A program made the translations under genes and the position numbers. Below the pieces are notes generated by a model. That model was given only the letters and a program-made list of their open reading frames with translations, did no database searches and was not told where the DNA came from. Shown piece by piece: positions 22,383 to 32,793 of a stretch of 64,000 nucleotides of DNA. Numbering within the stretch: the stretch's first letter is position 1; every line of letters begins with the position of its first letter. Source of the stretch: Coffea arabica (taxonomy: Eukaryota > Streptophyta > Magnoliopsida > Gentianales > Rubiaceae); NCBI RefSeq assembly GCF_036785885.1, contig NC_092312.1:25624001-25688000 (forward strand), read 5' to 3'.

Positions 22383-23387
22383 TCATGGAGAATAAAATCG
22401 TGTAGCTCGTCTCAGTACTTCATCTTCTATGTATTCTTGATATCCCTCGTAAATAGAGTAATCCTTTAGCACAAGAGGTATGGTCTTCCATAGATTAGTC
22501 GATGGCGCCAAACAAAGAAATGATGACTTTAAATCTTCACTCACTCCTCTATCACGAGCACTTATTGGTTCGAGATATTTTTTCATCGCAACTCTTAACT
22601 CATTCCTGTCATGAAACTCAAAATTTTCTGATATAATAAAATCAAATTCACTAACAGGAATTGAAGAATAAAAGTTAGGTAAATATTGATTAAGAACTGG
22701 AATAGATGTCATCGCATTTGGAGATTGTTCACTGGATTCATCCACTTGAAAACGTTGATATTGGGCTTCCATTTCTTGTACTTTAATTCCTTTTTCAACT
22801 GCATCGTTAGATTCTTCTTCTTGAGACTCTTGCAGTTTCATGTCATTTGTCAGGATAATTGCATTTTCATCTTTATCATGATAGATAATCATCTGTGAAG
22901 GCAATTTTTCACTCATTCGAGAAGTCAATTGCATTATTCTAGATGTCATTTGATCCATTTGATCTGCCAAATTACGCATGCTCGCTTGTGTCTCCTGATG
23001 AAATTGATATGTGTTAATAGCTAATAATTCAATCATTTCTTCAAGAGACATACCTGATATAGATGATGGTTGTTGAGACTCTTGCTGTTGAAAACCTATT
23101 GACCTTTGTTCATAATTAAAATTGGAATTATTCCACCATCCTTGATCATACCCATTTGAATAAAGGTCATACCATGTTTGATATTGAGGTGAAAAATCTC
23201 CAAAAGTATCGATTGGAGCACCTGGGCCATCTTGAAATGCTGGATATATGTCAGTTGATTGACTTGAGGCAAAATAAGTTCCATAATTCGCAACAGCCCA
23301 TTGATCATTAGAAAAAACATGAGTCTCATAACCCCATCTAGAAATAAAATTCACTCTATCACCAAAATACGGAATGTTAGTAGCCAT
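22383..23387 (-). CDS. Gag-like protein of non-autonomous LTR element
   Basis: A 334-residue protein, the only ORF of the element; its ATG lies about 50 bases inside the primer site. The N-terminal 100 residues are rich in Tyr, Trp and Gln (QYQTWYDLYSNGYDQGWW). Around residues 110-150 there is a helical stretch, SLEEMIELLAINTYQFHQET then MRNLADQMDQMTSRI, which strongly resembles the gag region of plant Athila-type Ty3 elements (LEE.I..LA..T..F..ET.AS..NL..Q). An acidic linker follows (about 185-225). The C-terminal part ends in EVLRRATRFYSP. No CCHC knuckle is present. It would be expected to form particles packaged with enzymes supplied by other elements. The frame is open. Confidence 0.8.
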   Translation of the reverse strand: MATNIPYFGDRVNFISRWGYETHVFSNDQWAVANYGTYFASSQSTDIYPAFQDGPGAPIDTFGDFSPQYQTWYDLYSNGYDQGWWNNSNFNYEQRSIGFQQQESQQPSSISGMSLEEMIELLAINTYQFHQETQASMRNLADQMDQMTSRIMQLTSRMSEKLPSQMIIYHDKDENAIILTNDMKLQESQEEESNDAVEKGIKVQEMEAQYQRFQVDESSEQSPNAMTSIPVLNQYLPNFYSSIPVSEFDFIISENFEFHDRNELRVAMKKYLEPISARDRGVSEDLKSSFLCLAPSTNLWKTIPLVLKDYSIYEGYQEYIEDEVLRRATRFYSP

Positions 23388-23433
23388 AAAAAAAAGATGA
23401 ACTAAAAAAGAAACAAATTAATCAAGCATCAGA

Positions 23434-23450
23434 CCCCGGCAACGGCACCA
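23434..23450 (-). other. Primer binding site of gag-only element
   Basis: Minus-strand TGGTGCCGTTGCCGGGG, five bases inside the 5' LTR. It closely matches the Athila-type TGGCGCCGTTGCCGGGG site, assigned to a tRNA-Asp primer in that group. Confidence 0.8.
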
Positions 23451-23455
23451 AAAAT

Positions 23456-24952
23456 TGACAGGTGTCGAGTATGTACAATAATAATTACCTACTCAAGAGA
23501 AATACAAATTTTGTATATAGTGGTGAGTAGGGTCGAATCCACAGGGATTAGGGAGAAATTTATTTCTTTCCAAGTCAATAGAACAAAATTCGGGGATATT
23601 CAATGAAATGAAAGTGAAAATAAAATAAATAAAATTTAAAAGCTAACTCACCAAGTGCAATTTACTAAAACTAGCAATTAATATAATTCTACCCAAAGGA
23701 TCAACTTTTCAGGTACGGTCCAATTAAATGATCATCGATGCAAAGATATTTCATTCATTCGTTACTAGGTTGGTTATAATTATCAACAAGTTCTGACAAC
23801 CAGTTCTTTCTTACTTTTTCGACAGTTAAGGTACGACCGTTGACTGCTTCCCTAACTAGAAAACAACTCTATGTATGATCATAGGAATTTAATTATCTAA
23901 TTGCATTAAAGTTAGAAAAACCCAACCCTAATCAATAAACACGCTAAAAAGGTTTATTTAAATTAGATCTTGCGTTTCCCCAACATAAAACCAATTATGA
24001 TGGTCGCCACTAGTTGTCAACTGAACGAACAATTACGGATTCAATTCAATTAACGTGGCAGTCGGCTATTATATTAAATTAAACATCCGACCATTGATAT
24101 TCAATTAATAAAATACCCATGAACGATTAATTCAGAAAACGCACGAATAGCAATAAATTGGAAGAAATAATGAAAATTCGATTAAATCTCACAGATATTA
24201 TGGACCACGCCTGTGCGTCGACCTTTGGGTAGAGGAGAAAATTAGCCGCTCTTCATCATGTCAAACTCACGTGATTTGATTAATATCATCCACACAATTG
24301 CCCAAAAATTAATTGCCGAGGAGTTGGGAAAGGTGAATTAATCGAAATAATAACAAAGAGAAACCTGGCTTCGTCTTCATATTAGAGCCGTAATTACAAA
24401 GCAAAAGGCTGATGAAGAATTGTCCAGCGCAAGAGTTAAAAGTCGAAAGGGAAAAGAAAAACTAAGGCTAATGTATCAATTGAACGTGAATCTAGCTTTC
24501 TGATTGCTACCCTAGAGAAAAGAAACGTTTTAAACAATCATTGAAAAAGTAAAGCTAAAAGCTAATCTCATGCCTAAGTCGTCAACCTGGCTTTTCTATT
24601 CTCTATCTTTGTAGCCGCCGCCAACCAAGAAAAAAACGTCTTCAGTAGCCCTTCTTTTCCTAAGGGTTTTAATCCCGTGCTCCTGGTCCACATAGACCTG
24701 GTCTCTTAGTTGGCCCTACTGCTACCAAGCCCGCGGGTCCGGCTTTTAGGTGAGTCTCCCCAGTTTCTGGCGTGGGCATGCTCTGAAATAAAGGATCTTA
24801 TGGAAATTTATCTCAAAAGATTATTTTTAGCGTCAACCACCTACAATTCACATAAATATCAAATATGAGTAAAATCTCAATTCTTAGCACCATGAGTAGC
24901 CAAAATTAGGACAGAATAGTAGTGCATAACGTGCCCAAAAATCGCTCTATCA
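23456..24952 (-). repeat. 5' LTR of gag-only element
   Basis: 1,497 bp. It begins TGATAGAGCG and ends ACACCTGTCA on the minus strand, next to the primer site. Target duplication GACTC follows at 24953-24957. Confidence 0.9.
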
Positions 24953-25173
24953 GACTCCGAAACCTACTCTATCTCAGACTAAATTGACCCTTAAGTGCCA
25001 AACAGATTCGGTCTTCAACCAAATAAATAAGCAACTAGATTTTCGGCCTTCATGAAGACAAGTTTGACCGAATTATTATTCAATATAAATGACTCAATTG
25101 GCAAGGTAAATGACAAACAAACCCTTGCTTAACATATGACTAAGACAACAAGCAAAACTATCCAAATGACTAA

Positions 25174-25435
25174 CTAGCTAATCAACCAATCTTCTTCACC
25201 CAACTCTTCAATTTGGTGCAATGTGTAAAGGGTTGAATTTTCATTGTCCAAGCCTTCCATGATCCTCAAGTCGTCCCCAACTCGAGCTTGAATCGTGCAC
25301 ACAAGAGCTTGAAGTGACTCTCTTAGTTTTCTTGCACAAGCTCTTGTGATTGGACCGCTTGAAACTTGTACAACTTGATCACTCGTAGCTTGATCACCCT
25401 TGATCCTTTGTGCTCCGTCATCAACTAAATATTTA
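25174..25435 (-). pseudogene. C-terminal remnant of retroelement ORF
   Basis: About 86 codons open from 25435 to the TAG at 25176-25174, without a start codon. The signature GPITRACARKLRESLQ matches the GP[IM]TR[AS]..KK tail common at the end of plant retroelement polyproteins. An acidic tail follows (EELGEEDWLIS). It is the end of the older element into which the gag-only element jumped. Its upstream part is missing: at 25436-25440 it abuts PPR pseudogene sequence. Confidence 0.6.
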
Positions 25436-25439
25436 TCTT

Positions 25440-26190
25440 AGATGTAGAAGCCTTTCTACTCGAAGTATCTGTTTTGACAGAATGGTCGCCGATGACCTCG
25501 TAGCATGGATAACAATGATTAAGGGCTATGGAACTGATGGATTGGGTCCTCAAGCTTCAAAATAGTTAAGAGAATTCGGTGGAAGAAGAAGTAAAGCCAA
25601 GTAATGTGACTTTCTTAAGCTTATTATCTGCTTCTAGCCGCTTCAGCCTATTAAGTGAAGTTTACAATATCTTCTATTGGATAAGTTAAAATTTTCCCCT
25701 TAACCTAATTTGGATCTTTCACATGGAGGATTATTGATATGTTAGGTCAATCTAGAACATTAAAAGAATGCATAGCAATATCTTTTGTTGGATGCGTTTG
25801 AATTTCCTCTTGAACCTAATCTAGAATGATAAAAGAAAGCATGCATTTTGAAGTTGGTTCCTTTAATAGATAGTTATTTGGTGCACTTCTAGGAGCCTCC
25901 AATGTTAACATGGACAAAAGAGTTCGGATAGTATGTAGCAAATAGACTTGTGGAATCAAAACATGATGAAACTAGATGCCAGACCCTTATTGGTGATACA
26001 AAAGCAAATGCCGAGAGGTTGTTTGGTCTGAAGTTGATATCCGAACCACTGGAGAATTCAACGATTTGATTGAAGCCATCTGGTTGGAGCTACACACAAG
26101 CAAAAGGATTGCTTCGCAGTTTTGTTTCAGGAGACTGATCAGGATATATGTGGATGACGTCCACAAAATATTGGAGATTTAGAATGGAAA
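25440..26190 (+). pseudogene. PPR gene relic (last repeats and E domain)
   Basis: Frame-shifted but readable PPR sequence: CFDRMVADDLVAWITMIKGY (about 25468-25530), then VKPSNVTFLSLLSA after a shift (about 25605-25650). ALLGASNVNM.KRVRIV (about 25885-25930) corresponds to the ALLGACR.HG E-domain start, and SGWSY followed by RSFVSGD (about 26083-26135) to PGWSYIEV...FVSGD. Several in-frame stops occur. It is not derived from the intact PPR gene at 10031-11758 in any obvious colinear way; the family is large. It is truncated on the left at the retroelement junction. Confidence 0.65.
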
Positions 26191-26351
26191 GGTGCAAGAT
26201 ATAGGTTATATAATGTGCAATAGAGTTGATTCTTCTTGTAACTAATAGTATAAATATGAATTTCCCTTATTTTCCATTCAATTGCATTGCATTGCTTGCA
26301 ATGCTTGTTGGATTTGAATATGTCAAAATGTCTACTCCCACTCTAGGCTAG

Positions 26352-27012
26352 ACAATTTTTCATTCACTAATCGCATCTAGGGTTGATTGCGATTTGGGCT
26401 GCTTTCTAGCTGTCAACCAATCAACTCGAACTTGGTTTGACCGAGTTCGAGTAGCTCGATTGGGGATGCAAGTTGAGTTTCGAGTCCGAATATATGGTAC
26501 TCGAACTCAACAAGCTACTCGTCGAGTATTTTTTAATTTAAATAATATGTATTTTTAATTATAAAATTACCATTAAGGGTTATGTTTCAGTTAATTTACA
26601 AGTTGGTTTGCATGCTTGATTAAATTCTATAATGGAAAAAAAAAAAGTAACAGCATAATTGTTCGAGCCATATCAAGTTGGCATTGAGTTTTTTTAACAT
26701 TTTTTTCGAGTCGAGTTCAATCATCTATTTCCCTGCTCGATTGAGTTCGAATTGAATAGGATGTCAACACTGTTCAAGTTGAAATCGAGTATGGCACTAC
26801 TTGAGCTCACTGTGCACATCAAAATAAAAGAGATGAGACACAATTTTTCATTCACTAATCGTACCAAAAGAAAAAAAAGATAAAGATTAGATATCTGTAA
26901 GACAGCCACTGGTGTACATCAAAATCAAAAGAGATGAGACACAATTTTTCATTCACTAATAGTACCAAAAGACAAAAAGGATGAAGATTAGAGATCTGTC
27001 AGACAGCCACAA
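26352..27012. repeat. hAT-like CTCGA-rich remnant and 101-bp tandem duplication
   Basis: 26407-26800 starts TAGCTGTCAACC and has many CGAACTCG/GAGTTCGAG words, like the sub-terminal regions of the hAT elements at 38716 and 40641; its right end is unclear. Next to it, a 101-bp unit (AGAGATGAGACACAATTTTTC..GACAGCCAC) is tandemly duplicated at about 26817-26912 and 26918-27012. Its ACAATTTTTCATTCACTAAT part also occurs at 26352. Confidence 0.5.
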
Positions 27013-28480
27013 GACCGCCTAGCCAATGCTAAGCAATGGCTAAGAACGATCCTCTACTACCCTGGCTACCCAAGGGACGGGGTAGCAAGAGCAGTTATTC
27101 ACGCTCCGGTCGAGTGGCTATATTTCATCCACCAGATTAGATTTGATTTCCTGTCTCCTCAGGGGTATGTAAGTATGCATGTGAGGGCCTTCAATTGGAG
27201 GGCTGGGAAGATGATAATGGTGATTGCTTCTGTTTACACTGACACCCTTTTCGCTGGCAGCTGCAATGTCAATTTTGACAATGTCCCACTTGAACAACCT
27301 TTTCGACACTTGCAACAGTACACCACTGCTATCATCCTCTGGTTAGTAATGGAACTTTCTTGTTCTCTTCATCCATTCTAACTGAAGAAAATTTGTGCTT
27401 AATTGTCTGGGTATGTTTATAACTGTCATAAAAAAGATGTTTAAAGACTTGTTTTAGCTTACATTTTGTCGGACCCCTGGTTTGGCAAAAAATTGGGTTT
27501 CTTGACTCAGATTAGGCTTTTTGGTGGGCTGTGGTTGTTAACTTGTTTAGTAAGATAGTTGCAATTTAATGAAATTTATTTACTGGGTGGGCTTACTGAT
27601 GGTTCAAGGTGCATAGGTTGAGCAAAAGGGAAGCCTGAATCTGGTTTGAGGAACCAAAAAAGAACAAAAGATCCAATTTTGAACTAAATGAGATAATTTC
27701 ATGTCGAAATGCTGTTGTTTAAGTTCACTGCAGACCAAGTCAGTAGCTAGAGTTGGAGTAATTTTATTAACATAACTTATAAAATCAATTCTGTGTAGAC
27801 TTTTGTGGCAAGGCGGGGAGGGGATTAGGTTTTTATTCATGCAGGACAGAAGTAGTAATGTTAAATGCCTTATTATTGTTTCTTTTCATGTAAATTTCTT
27901 TCTATAGAATATTTGAATTCTCAGTAAATAATGGCTTGGGTGAATTTTGTGATTGATGATTGGATTTTTTTTTCTTGCAATTGACTAAATGGTTGGACTT
28001 AAAACTAGGGGTTTGATTTTTTAACAAGCAGACCTGCAGTTTTATTGTTATTTTTAAACAGGTATGCTTTCGAATTTATATCCCTCTTGTGTTCAGATGA
28101 ATCTGAAGTCTCTGATATAATATTTGTGTCTTTATTTCGAAGATCATGGAAAGAATTTACTGTGAGAAACAAGTAACAGGTCCACGATGTTACATCATTA
28201 GAAACAAACCAAATGAATTACCTTGTGGGGGGTCTATCAAAGCTCTAGTATTGTGTTTCTATGCACACAGGAGGTGCTGAATTTACGAATAAGGTAGCTC
28301 TTTCTTCTGGCGGTACTTGTGGTCTTTACCTAATTTTTAATAATCTAAACTTGTGTCCAACATCTAAACTTAATTATTCAATATAATTGCTTTTAGCTTA
28401 ATCTCCTATCAATTTCTTTTGCAATATTTTGTTGTTATGCTATATTCCAGTCTAAACTAAACAATGCTCTTACTCAAGTA
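27013..28480. other. Intergenic, unidentified
   Basis: A moderately GC-rich stretch at 27030-27380 has an open frame reading RAVIHAPVEWLYFIHQ and later NWRAGKMIMVIASVYTD. No family was recognised and there is no credible start; it could be a fragment of an unknown gene or transposon. The rest is AT-rich. Confidence 0.35.
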
Positions 28481-28484
28481 TTAG

Positions 28485-28650
28485 GATCCATTGCTCCAAC
28501 AACTTTTGATAGAACAATGCATTCTAATACATGTGTGCACTGGAACTTTGATTAGCATCTTATCTGTATCTTACACTGTGAATACTGGTCCTGCCACCAA
28601 ATTAGCATCCATTGCTTCAACATCTCTTGATAAAGCGATGGATGCTGGTG
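28485..28650. repeat. Diverged 121-bp tandem pair
   Basis: ATCCATTGCTCCAACAACTT at 28486 and ATCCATTGCTTCAACATCTC at 28607 start similar stretches, immediately left of the MITE pair. Confidence 0.5.
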
Positions 28651-29587
28651 CATTTGATAAAACTGAAATCTGTAAACTAAATTCTGAAATCTCAAATCTG
28701 AAATCTAAATCCATTAAATTATTGAATTGTTAAATATTAAATCTAATACATTTGAGTGCATATCACATTCAGTAATAAGTGAATAACTTATCACTTAGGT
28801 TCCGTTTGACAAAACTGAATCTGAATTTTGAAATCTGAATACTGAAACAATTAATTTGCTGAATTTTAAGCACTGAAAAAAATATATGAATGTCTGAATT
28901 TTAATGCTAAACATATTTATACTGTTTGATAAATATTTATAACTGAATGCTTAATAAGTTTAATTTGACAATTTTGCCCTTATATCCTTTCATTCAAAAA
29001 AGAAATAGAATCTATGATTTAATTAGTTAAAAATTGTTAAGAATGAAAATGACAATATTTATTTTTAAATCAAATTAATATAAAATATGAAATATATTAT
29101 ATGAGGAGTATGGAAAAGATGTGAAAGTCATTAAAACGGAGAAAAGAGAAACTAAAAATCGTTAAATAGAGAATATTATATTGTTTAATTAGATATGAAT
29201 TTTGAACATAATTAACAAACAAGAGTAGATTTGATAGATAAGATAAGGTAGTTAAAGTAATTCTATTGATTCTTATCAGAATTAAGCATTCAGTTAGGAT
29301 TCTTATGCTGAAAAAAATACACACAGGTTCAGCACTGCTTAACAAGTTCAGCAAATAGATTTTCATTTATTAAACACTCAAAACATCTGAATGTCTAAAA
29401 AAATTCAGATTCACCACTTCTTTATGTTATCAAACAGACCCTTAATTTTGGGAGCAAGTTTTGCCTAGAAAATTCAGTGGTACTTAATTAATTCAGATAT
29501 TCAATTTTTTATTATCAAACAGTCTGAATATATTAAGATCTGAATATATTAAATTTAAGTATTAAATTGGGTTATTAAACAGAGCGT
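28646..29587. mobile_element. Tourist-like MITE, second copy, interrupted
   Basis: Outer parts 28646-28797 and 29442-29587 match the MITE at 14307-14577: left ATTAAATTATTGAATTGTTA and CACATTCAGT, right GGGAGCAA.TTTTGCCTAG and TTAATTAATTCAGATATTCA. A different MITE sits between them. Ends are degraded and no clear flanking TTA duplication remains. Confidence 0.8.
28798..29441. mobile_element. Tourist-like MITE nested inside another MITE
   Basis: A 644-bp insertion flanked by TTA (28795-28797 and 29442-29444). Imperfect terminal inverted repeats are GGTTCCGTTTGACAA on the left and GGGTCTGTTTGATAA on the opposite strand at the right, followed on both sides by CTGAATCTGAA/TGAATCTGAA. No transposase is visible. 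It needs PIF/Harbinger enzymes in trans. Confidence 0.8.
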
Positions 29588-30218
29588 GTATCTACTTGAC
29601 TGAACATATATGTTTTTGGCAGCTGTCCAGCACTTTGATGTATGCATAAACAATATATTATTGACTTGATTAACTATACAAGACATCAATCTCTTCCTCT
29701 CTGCAAACTTTTTACCATTTAAATGTATACCTTTCTTAGGTAAAATTTTACTCCGTTTACATAAGATATCAATCTCTTCCACCCCCAATCGAGTAGAAAT
29801 GTATAAATGACTTTGCATTTTGTTGACTTTTGTAATTGTATTCTGCTTCCGGTTGTCATTGCCACTCTGTCGAGGGACAATGCAAATAAATGCGAGGCTC
29901 CCGGCAGTTGACTTTCTAATTCTTCTCTGTAAATTTATTTATAAAAAATAAAGACTTGCAATATATTTGACGTTGACTTATATTAAATTGACTTTTTCCG
30001 AGGCCCAAAAACAAAATTAAGAGGAGGTCTGTAACTAAGGGAGACTGACAACCTATAGCTACTCCATCGAGGGTGAGTCTTGGTCAACTTTAAATCATTA
30101 TACCCTTAGATGATCCAAAAGGGATAGACGATTCCGTTCCTACTCTGTAGTGTTATCCGTCAAATAAGTAGTCCATCCACCAATGTAATAATAAATTCTC
30201 TTATTTCATGTGTAGAGT
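29588..30218. other. Intergenic region
   Basis: AT-rich; no gene or element recognised. Confidence 0.4.
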
Positions 30219-30412
30219 ATTTTTTTTGGGTGCCCGAGCATTTTCCGATTTGAACCACTTAGAATTCAAGTCGACACACCAAATCGGAAGATACGCTGCG
30301 GCTCTCACGACGCATCCAGATTAGACGAGAGGTTCAAATTTAGGAAAATATTCGAATTCAAAACCTCATTCAATTCGAGGATCCACTTTACGCTAGACTA
30401 CCCCTAGGATCG
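30219..30412 (-). mobile_element. tRNA-derived SINE (different family)
   Basis: On the minus strand GGGGTAGTCTAGCGTAAAGTGG gives an A-box and GAGGTTTTGAATTCGAATA a B-box at normal SINE spacing. A body of about 130 bases follows, then an A tail (T run at about 30220-30227). The body differs from the SINEs at 13.4 and 34.7 kb. Confidence 0.6.
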
Positions 30413-31221
30413 CAAGTGTAAAAATAAGTTATATACATCACTTGAGAGTTTTTTGACATGAATATAGCTGTTTTATATTATTGTGGGGATATCATTGCAC
30501 TAACCTCTTTTATTACTTGCTTGTATCAGGGAAATGTGAGTAAAGGAACCCTCCTATTTTCAACTAGCAAAACATCTTTACTTTAGGGTCTAGATGAAGA
30601 TAGTGTTGGGACTCATCGGCAACTGCGTAACTGTTCATGTGCCATTTGCTATTTAGCACAAAGCAAATAGTAGGATATTTGGGCAAATTTTGTTGAGACA
30701 TAGCAAATTTTTATGGCATTAATTGATGCTAGATGAACTATTTTAGTATGATGTTACCAAATTTAAGTAGAGAATCAATACTTTACATTGTTCCCATATG
30801 AGACTGCTAACATATTCATGTGGAGATTAATGCTATTAAACTCGACAGGTTTAGTCAGGTGATTGGTCCTTGTTCAGTTATTTGTACCAAAAAAGGCACA
30901 AAAGATAAAGGGACTTGGGTCCCAAGGACAGAGACCATTTAGTTAAGATCCAGGATCACTGTTTGGCTAATTAAATCAAGATGAAAATAGGCTCAAATAC
31001 TCATATAGTACTAGCTTTGAAGCAGAATTGCAATTAATGGAGGACATTATCAAATATTCATGATTGAACCTCTACACAATTTCAGAGAAGTACAGACAAA
31101 TACAACCAAATAGTTTAAATTGAAGAGAAACTATGATACCATTGATCAATGTGCCCGAGAAAGAAAGGAAAAACAATTCAGAAGGGGTTACTTTCCCAGC
31201 CCCTGCTGCTAGCGCTAGTTT
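30413..31221. other. Intergenic region downstream of DC1 gene
   Basis: No feature recognised; it includes the 3' flank of the minus-strand DC1 gene. Confidence 0.4.
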
Positions 31222-32793
31222 TCAATTTTTGTCTGTTGCACGATAGACAACATTTGAACTATTTACCACGTTTGCAGTATCACGAACACCATTCATTAGA
31301 AGCTGAAGCATGGCCAGCTTAAGTTCAGCTTCACGAACCAATTCTTCTTCAGTCTTCTGAACAGGTTGAGTTTCATACACAGCACATTCCAGATGAGTAC
31401 CAAAGTCACATTCATGGCAATAGTAAATCCACGCAATTTCGTGCACTGGCTTTTGACACACATCACACACAAAAGTTACCTGCTGTCCCTCTTCCTTTGG
31501 CACAGGATTGGAGTAGAATAGCTTAAGGGGATGCTTATGGTCTGGCCTTATGATGCTTTCGGGCAATGAAACACATTCGACATGGAGATCAAACGAGCAA
31601 GACTCACAATTGTACACAAATGCGGCCCCACTCTGAAGACAGGCGTTGCAGGCAAACTGACCATCTGTGTAATGTGAAGCTGGTTTAGCTAGTAGTGTGA
31701 GGGGGTGATCAAGGTGAGATTTATGACGAATCTCTCGTGGCAACTCGAAACAGGACTTGTGGAGGTGGAAATTGCATTGGGATTCAACGCAGCTATAAGC
31801 TGAGCCTGTAAGATTATCCTCACAGCCTGAGCACACTTTTGGAGATGTATCTTTGATGTCATTTAGTTGCAGCGCATGTTGATGGCTGAAATGCTTGACC
31901 TCCTGTACTTTTGATGGATTACTGAGCAGTGAGATTCTAACCGGCTCAGATGGCTGCGGCACTGAAGAACTTGCCTCTGGTGGTTTTATTTGGCTATTAA
32001 CGACAGGAGAATTTCCAGCTGGAGCAGTCCCTGAAACCTGATGGCTCGGCACACTAGCTGGTGAGGCATTAAGATTAGGCATCGGTGAGTTATGCGGGGG
32101 AGCGTTAAAGCTAGCATTATGTTGGATGGATTCCTGATAGGTATTAGGCATCAATGAGGTATTGGATGGAGGATTTGGGGTAGCATTATGTTGGATGGAT
32201 CCAGGGTAGCCACTAGGCATCGGGGAGTTATGCAGGGGAGGATTTGAGCTAGCATTATGTTGGATGCTTTCATAATAGCTCCCTGTTTCAGATGATGCAG
32301 GATAACTCGAGGGAAAATTGGCATTATGGAAAGAATAGCCGGCAGTTTGATCAATTGGAGATGATGGATGAGGACTAAAATTCTGTGTTCCATACCCAAC
32401 ATTCGGGTAACTGTGGTAGTTAGGAGCAGGGGACAAAGTTTCTTGCAAAGGAGTCGCATTAGGCTTGAAGGCACAATGAACATGAAGGTCAAAATCACAT
32501 TCAGAACAACAATAAGAAAAGCCATTTCCAACAAGATTACAAGTGTTGCAGTAGAAAGAATTGGAGGGATAAGTAGGATATGGGACTAAAGTTAAAGGAT
32601 GAGCGGGATGGGAAGGGTGTTTGAGAGAACGGCTTGCCTGAAAACATTGCTCGTGAAGAAAGTAACTGCACTGCCAACATGAGTAAAGACAGCCGGAGCC
32701 CGGAAATTTGCAGCCGGAGCAATGAACTTCTGTGCCTTGTGGCAATTGCTGATAGACCAGGCCATGAACATGGCTGAAGTGCTTGTACTCCAT
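31222..32793 (-). CDS. Large DC1-domain protein with Pro/Asn-rich repeated linker
   Basis: 523 residues if started at the ATG at 32793 (MEYKHFSHVHGL). This start is chosen because the relatives begin just before the same HFSH motif; an in-frame ATG at 32928 would add 45 unrelated residues. Five DC1-type zinc modules are visible: two near the N terminus (VHCSGC..YSCWQCSYFLHEQC and YCNTC..CCSECDFDLHVHC) and three after residue about 300 (VCSGCEDN..FHLHKSC, ACNAC..CESCSFDLHVEC, VCDVCQ..CHECDFGTHLEC). Between them lies a Ser/Pro/Asn-rich linker with three near-repeats of SIQHNA..NPP..NSPMP. The C terminus is a short charged helix. DC1 proteins bind zinc and are linked to plant stress and hormone responses; no specific role can be read here. 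The frame is intact. Confidence 0.9.
   Translation of the reverse strand: MEYKHFSHVHGLVYQQLPQGTEVHCSGCKFPGSGCLYSCWQCSYFLHEQCFQASRSLKHPSHPAHPLTLVPYPTYPSNSFYCNTCNLVGNGFSYCCSECDFDLHVHCAFKPNATPLQETLSPAPNYHSYPNVGYGTQNFSPHPSSPIDQTAGYSFHNANFPSSYPASSETGSYYESIQHNASSNPPLHNSPMPSGYPGSIQHNATPNPPSNTSLMPNTYQESIQHNASFNAPPHNSPMPNLNASPASVPSHQVSGTAPAGNSPVVNSQIKPPEASSSVPQPSEPVRISLLSNPSKVQEVKHFSHQHALQLNDIKDTSPKVCSGCEDNLTGSAYSCVESQCNFHLHKSCFELPREIRHKSHLDHPLTLLAKPASHYTDGQFACNACLQSGAAFVYNCESCSFDLHVECVSLPESIIRPDHKHPLKLFYSNPVPKEEGQQVTFVCDVCQKPVHEIAWIYYCHECDFGTHLECAVYETQPVQKTEEELVREAELKLAMLQLLMNGVRDTANVVNSSNVVYRATDKN
32060..32300 (-). repeat. Tandem coding repeat within DC1 linker
   Basis: Three or so copies of a unit of about 75-84 bases containing GCATTATGTTGGATG on the plus strand (at about 32113, 32187 and 32253). 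They encode the repeated SIQHNA..PP..NSPMP linker. Confidence 0.75.

Larger units (their letters stand above)
18863..24952 (-). mobile_element. Gag-only LTR retrotransposon (TR-GAG type, Athila-like)
   Basis: A 6,090-bp element in minus orientation. It has LTRs at 24952-23456 (5') and 20338-18863 (3'), each TG..CA, and a 5-bp target duplication GACTC (18858-18862 and 24953-24957). Next to the 5' LTR is a primer site TGGTGCCGTTGCCGGGG (23450-23434), of the kind used by Athila/Tat Ty3 elements. A single gag-like ORF follows, and a purine tract before the 3' LTR. No protease, reverse transcriptase or integrase is visible, so it is non-autonomous, fitting the class described in plants as terminal-repeat retrotransposons with a GAG domain. 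The LTRs differ at many sites and by a 20-odd-base indel (near 20043/24625), so the insertion is older than the chromovirus at 47 kb. Confidence 0.9.
18490..25436 (-). mobile_element. Older LTR-type retroelement remnant hosting the gag-only element
   Basis: The sequence on both sides of the nested element (18490-18862 and 24958-25436) reads as one older minus-strand element. A retroelement ORF tail (25435-25174) is followed by LTR-like sequence with a TATAAATA promoter word, AGCTCTCTTGGAAAAGAG-type leader words and GAGTTTGTCTCACATCATTAG near its end. Its insertion site at 18858-18862/24953-24957 was duplicated by the later element. The outer borders are uncertain. Confidence 0.55.

Noticed and set aside
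26407-26815. Complete third hAT element
   Set aside because: The left end fits, but no inverted right end or 8-bp duplication could be found; kept only as a remnant.
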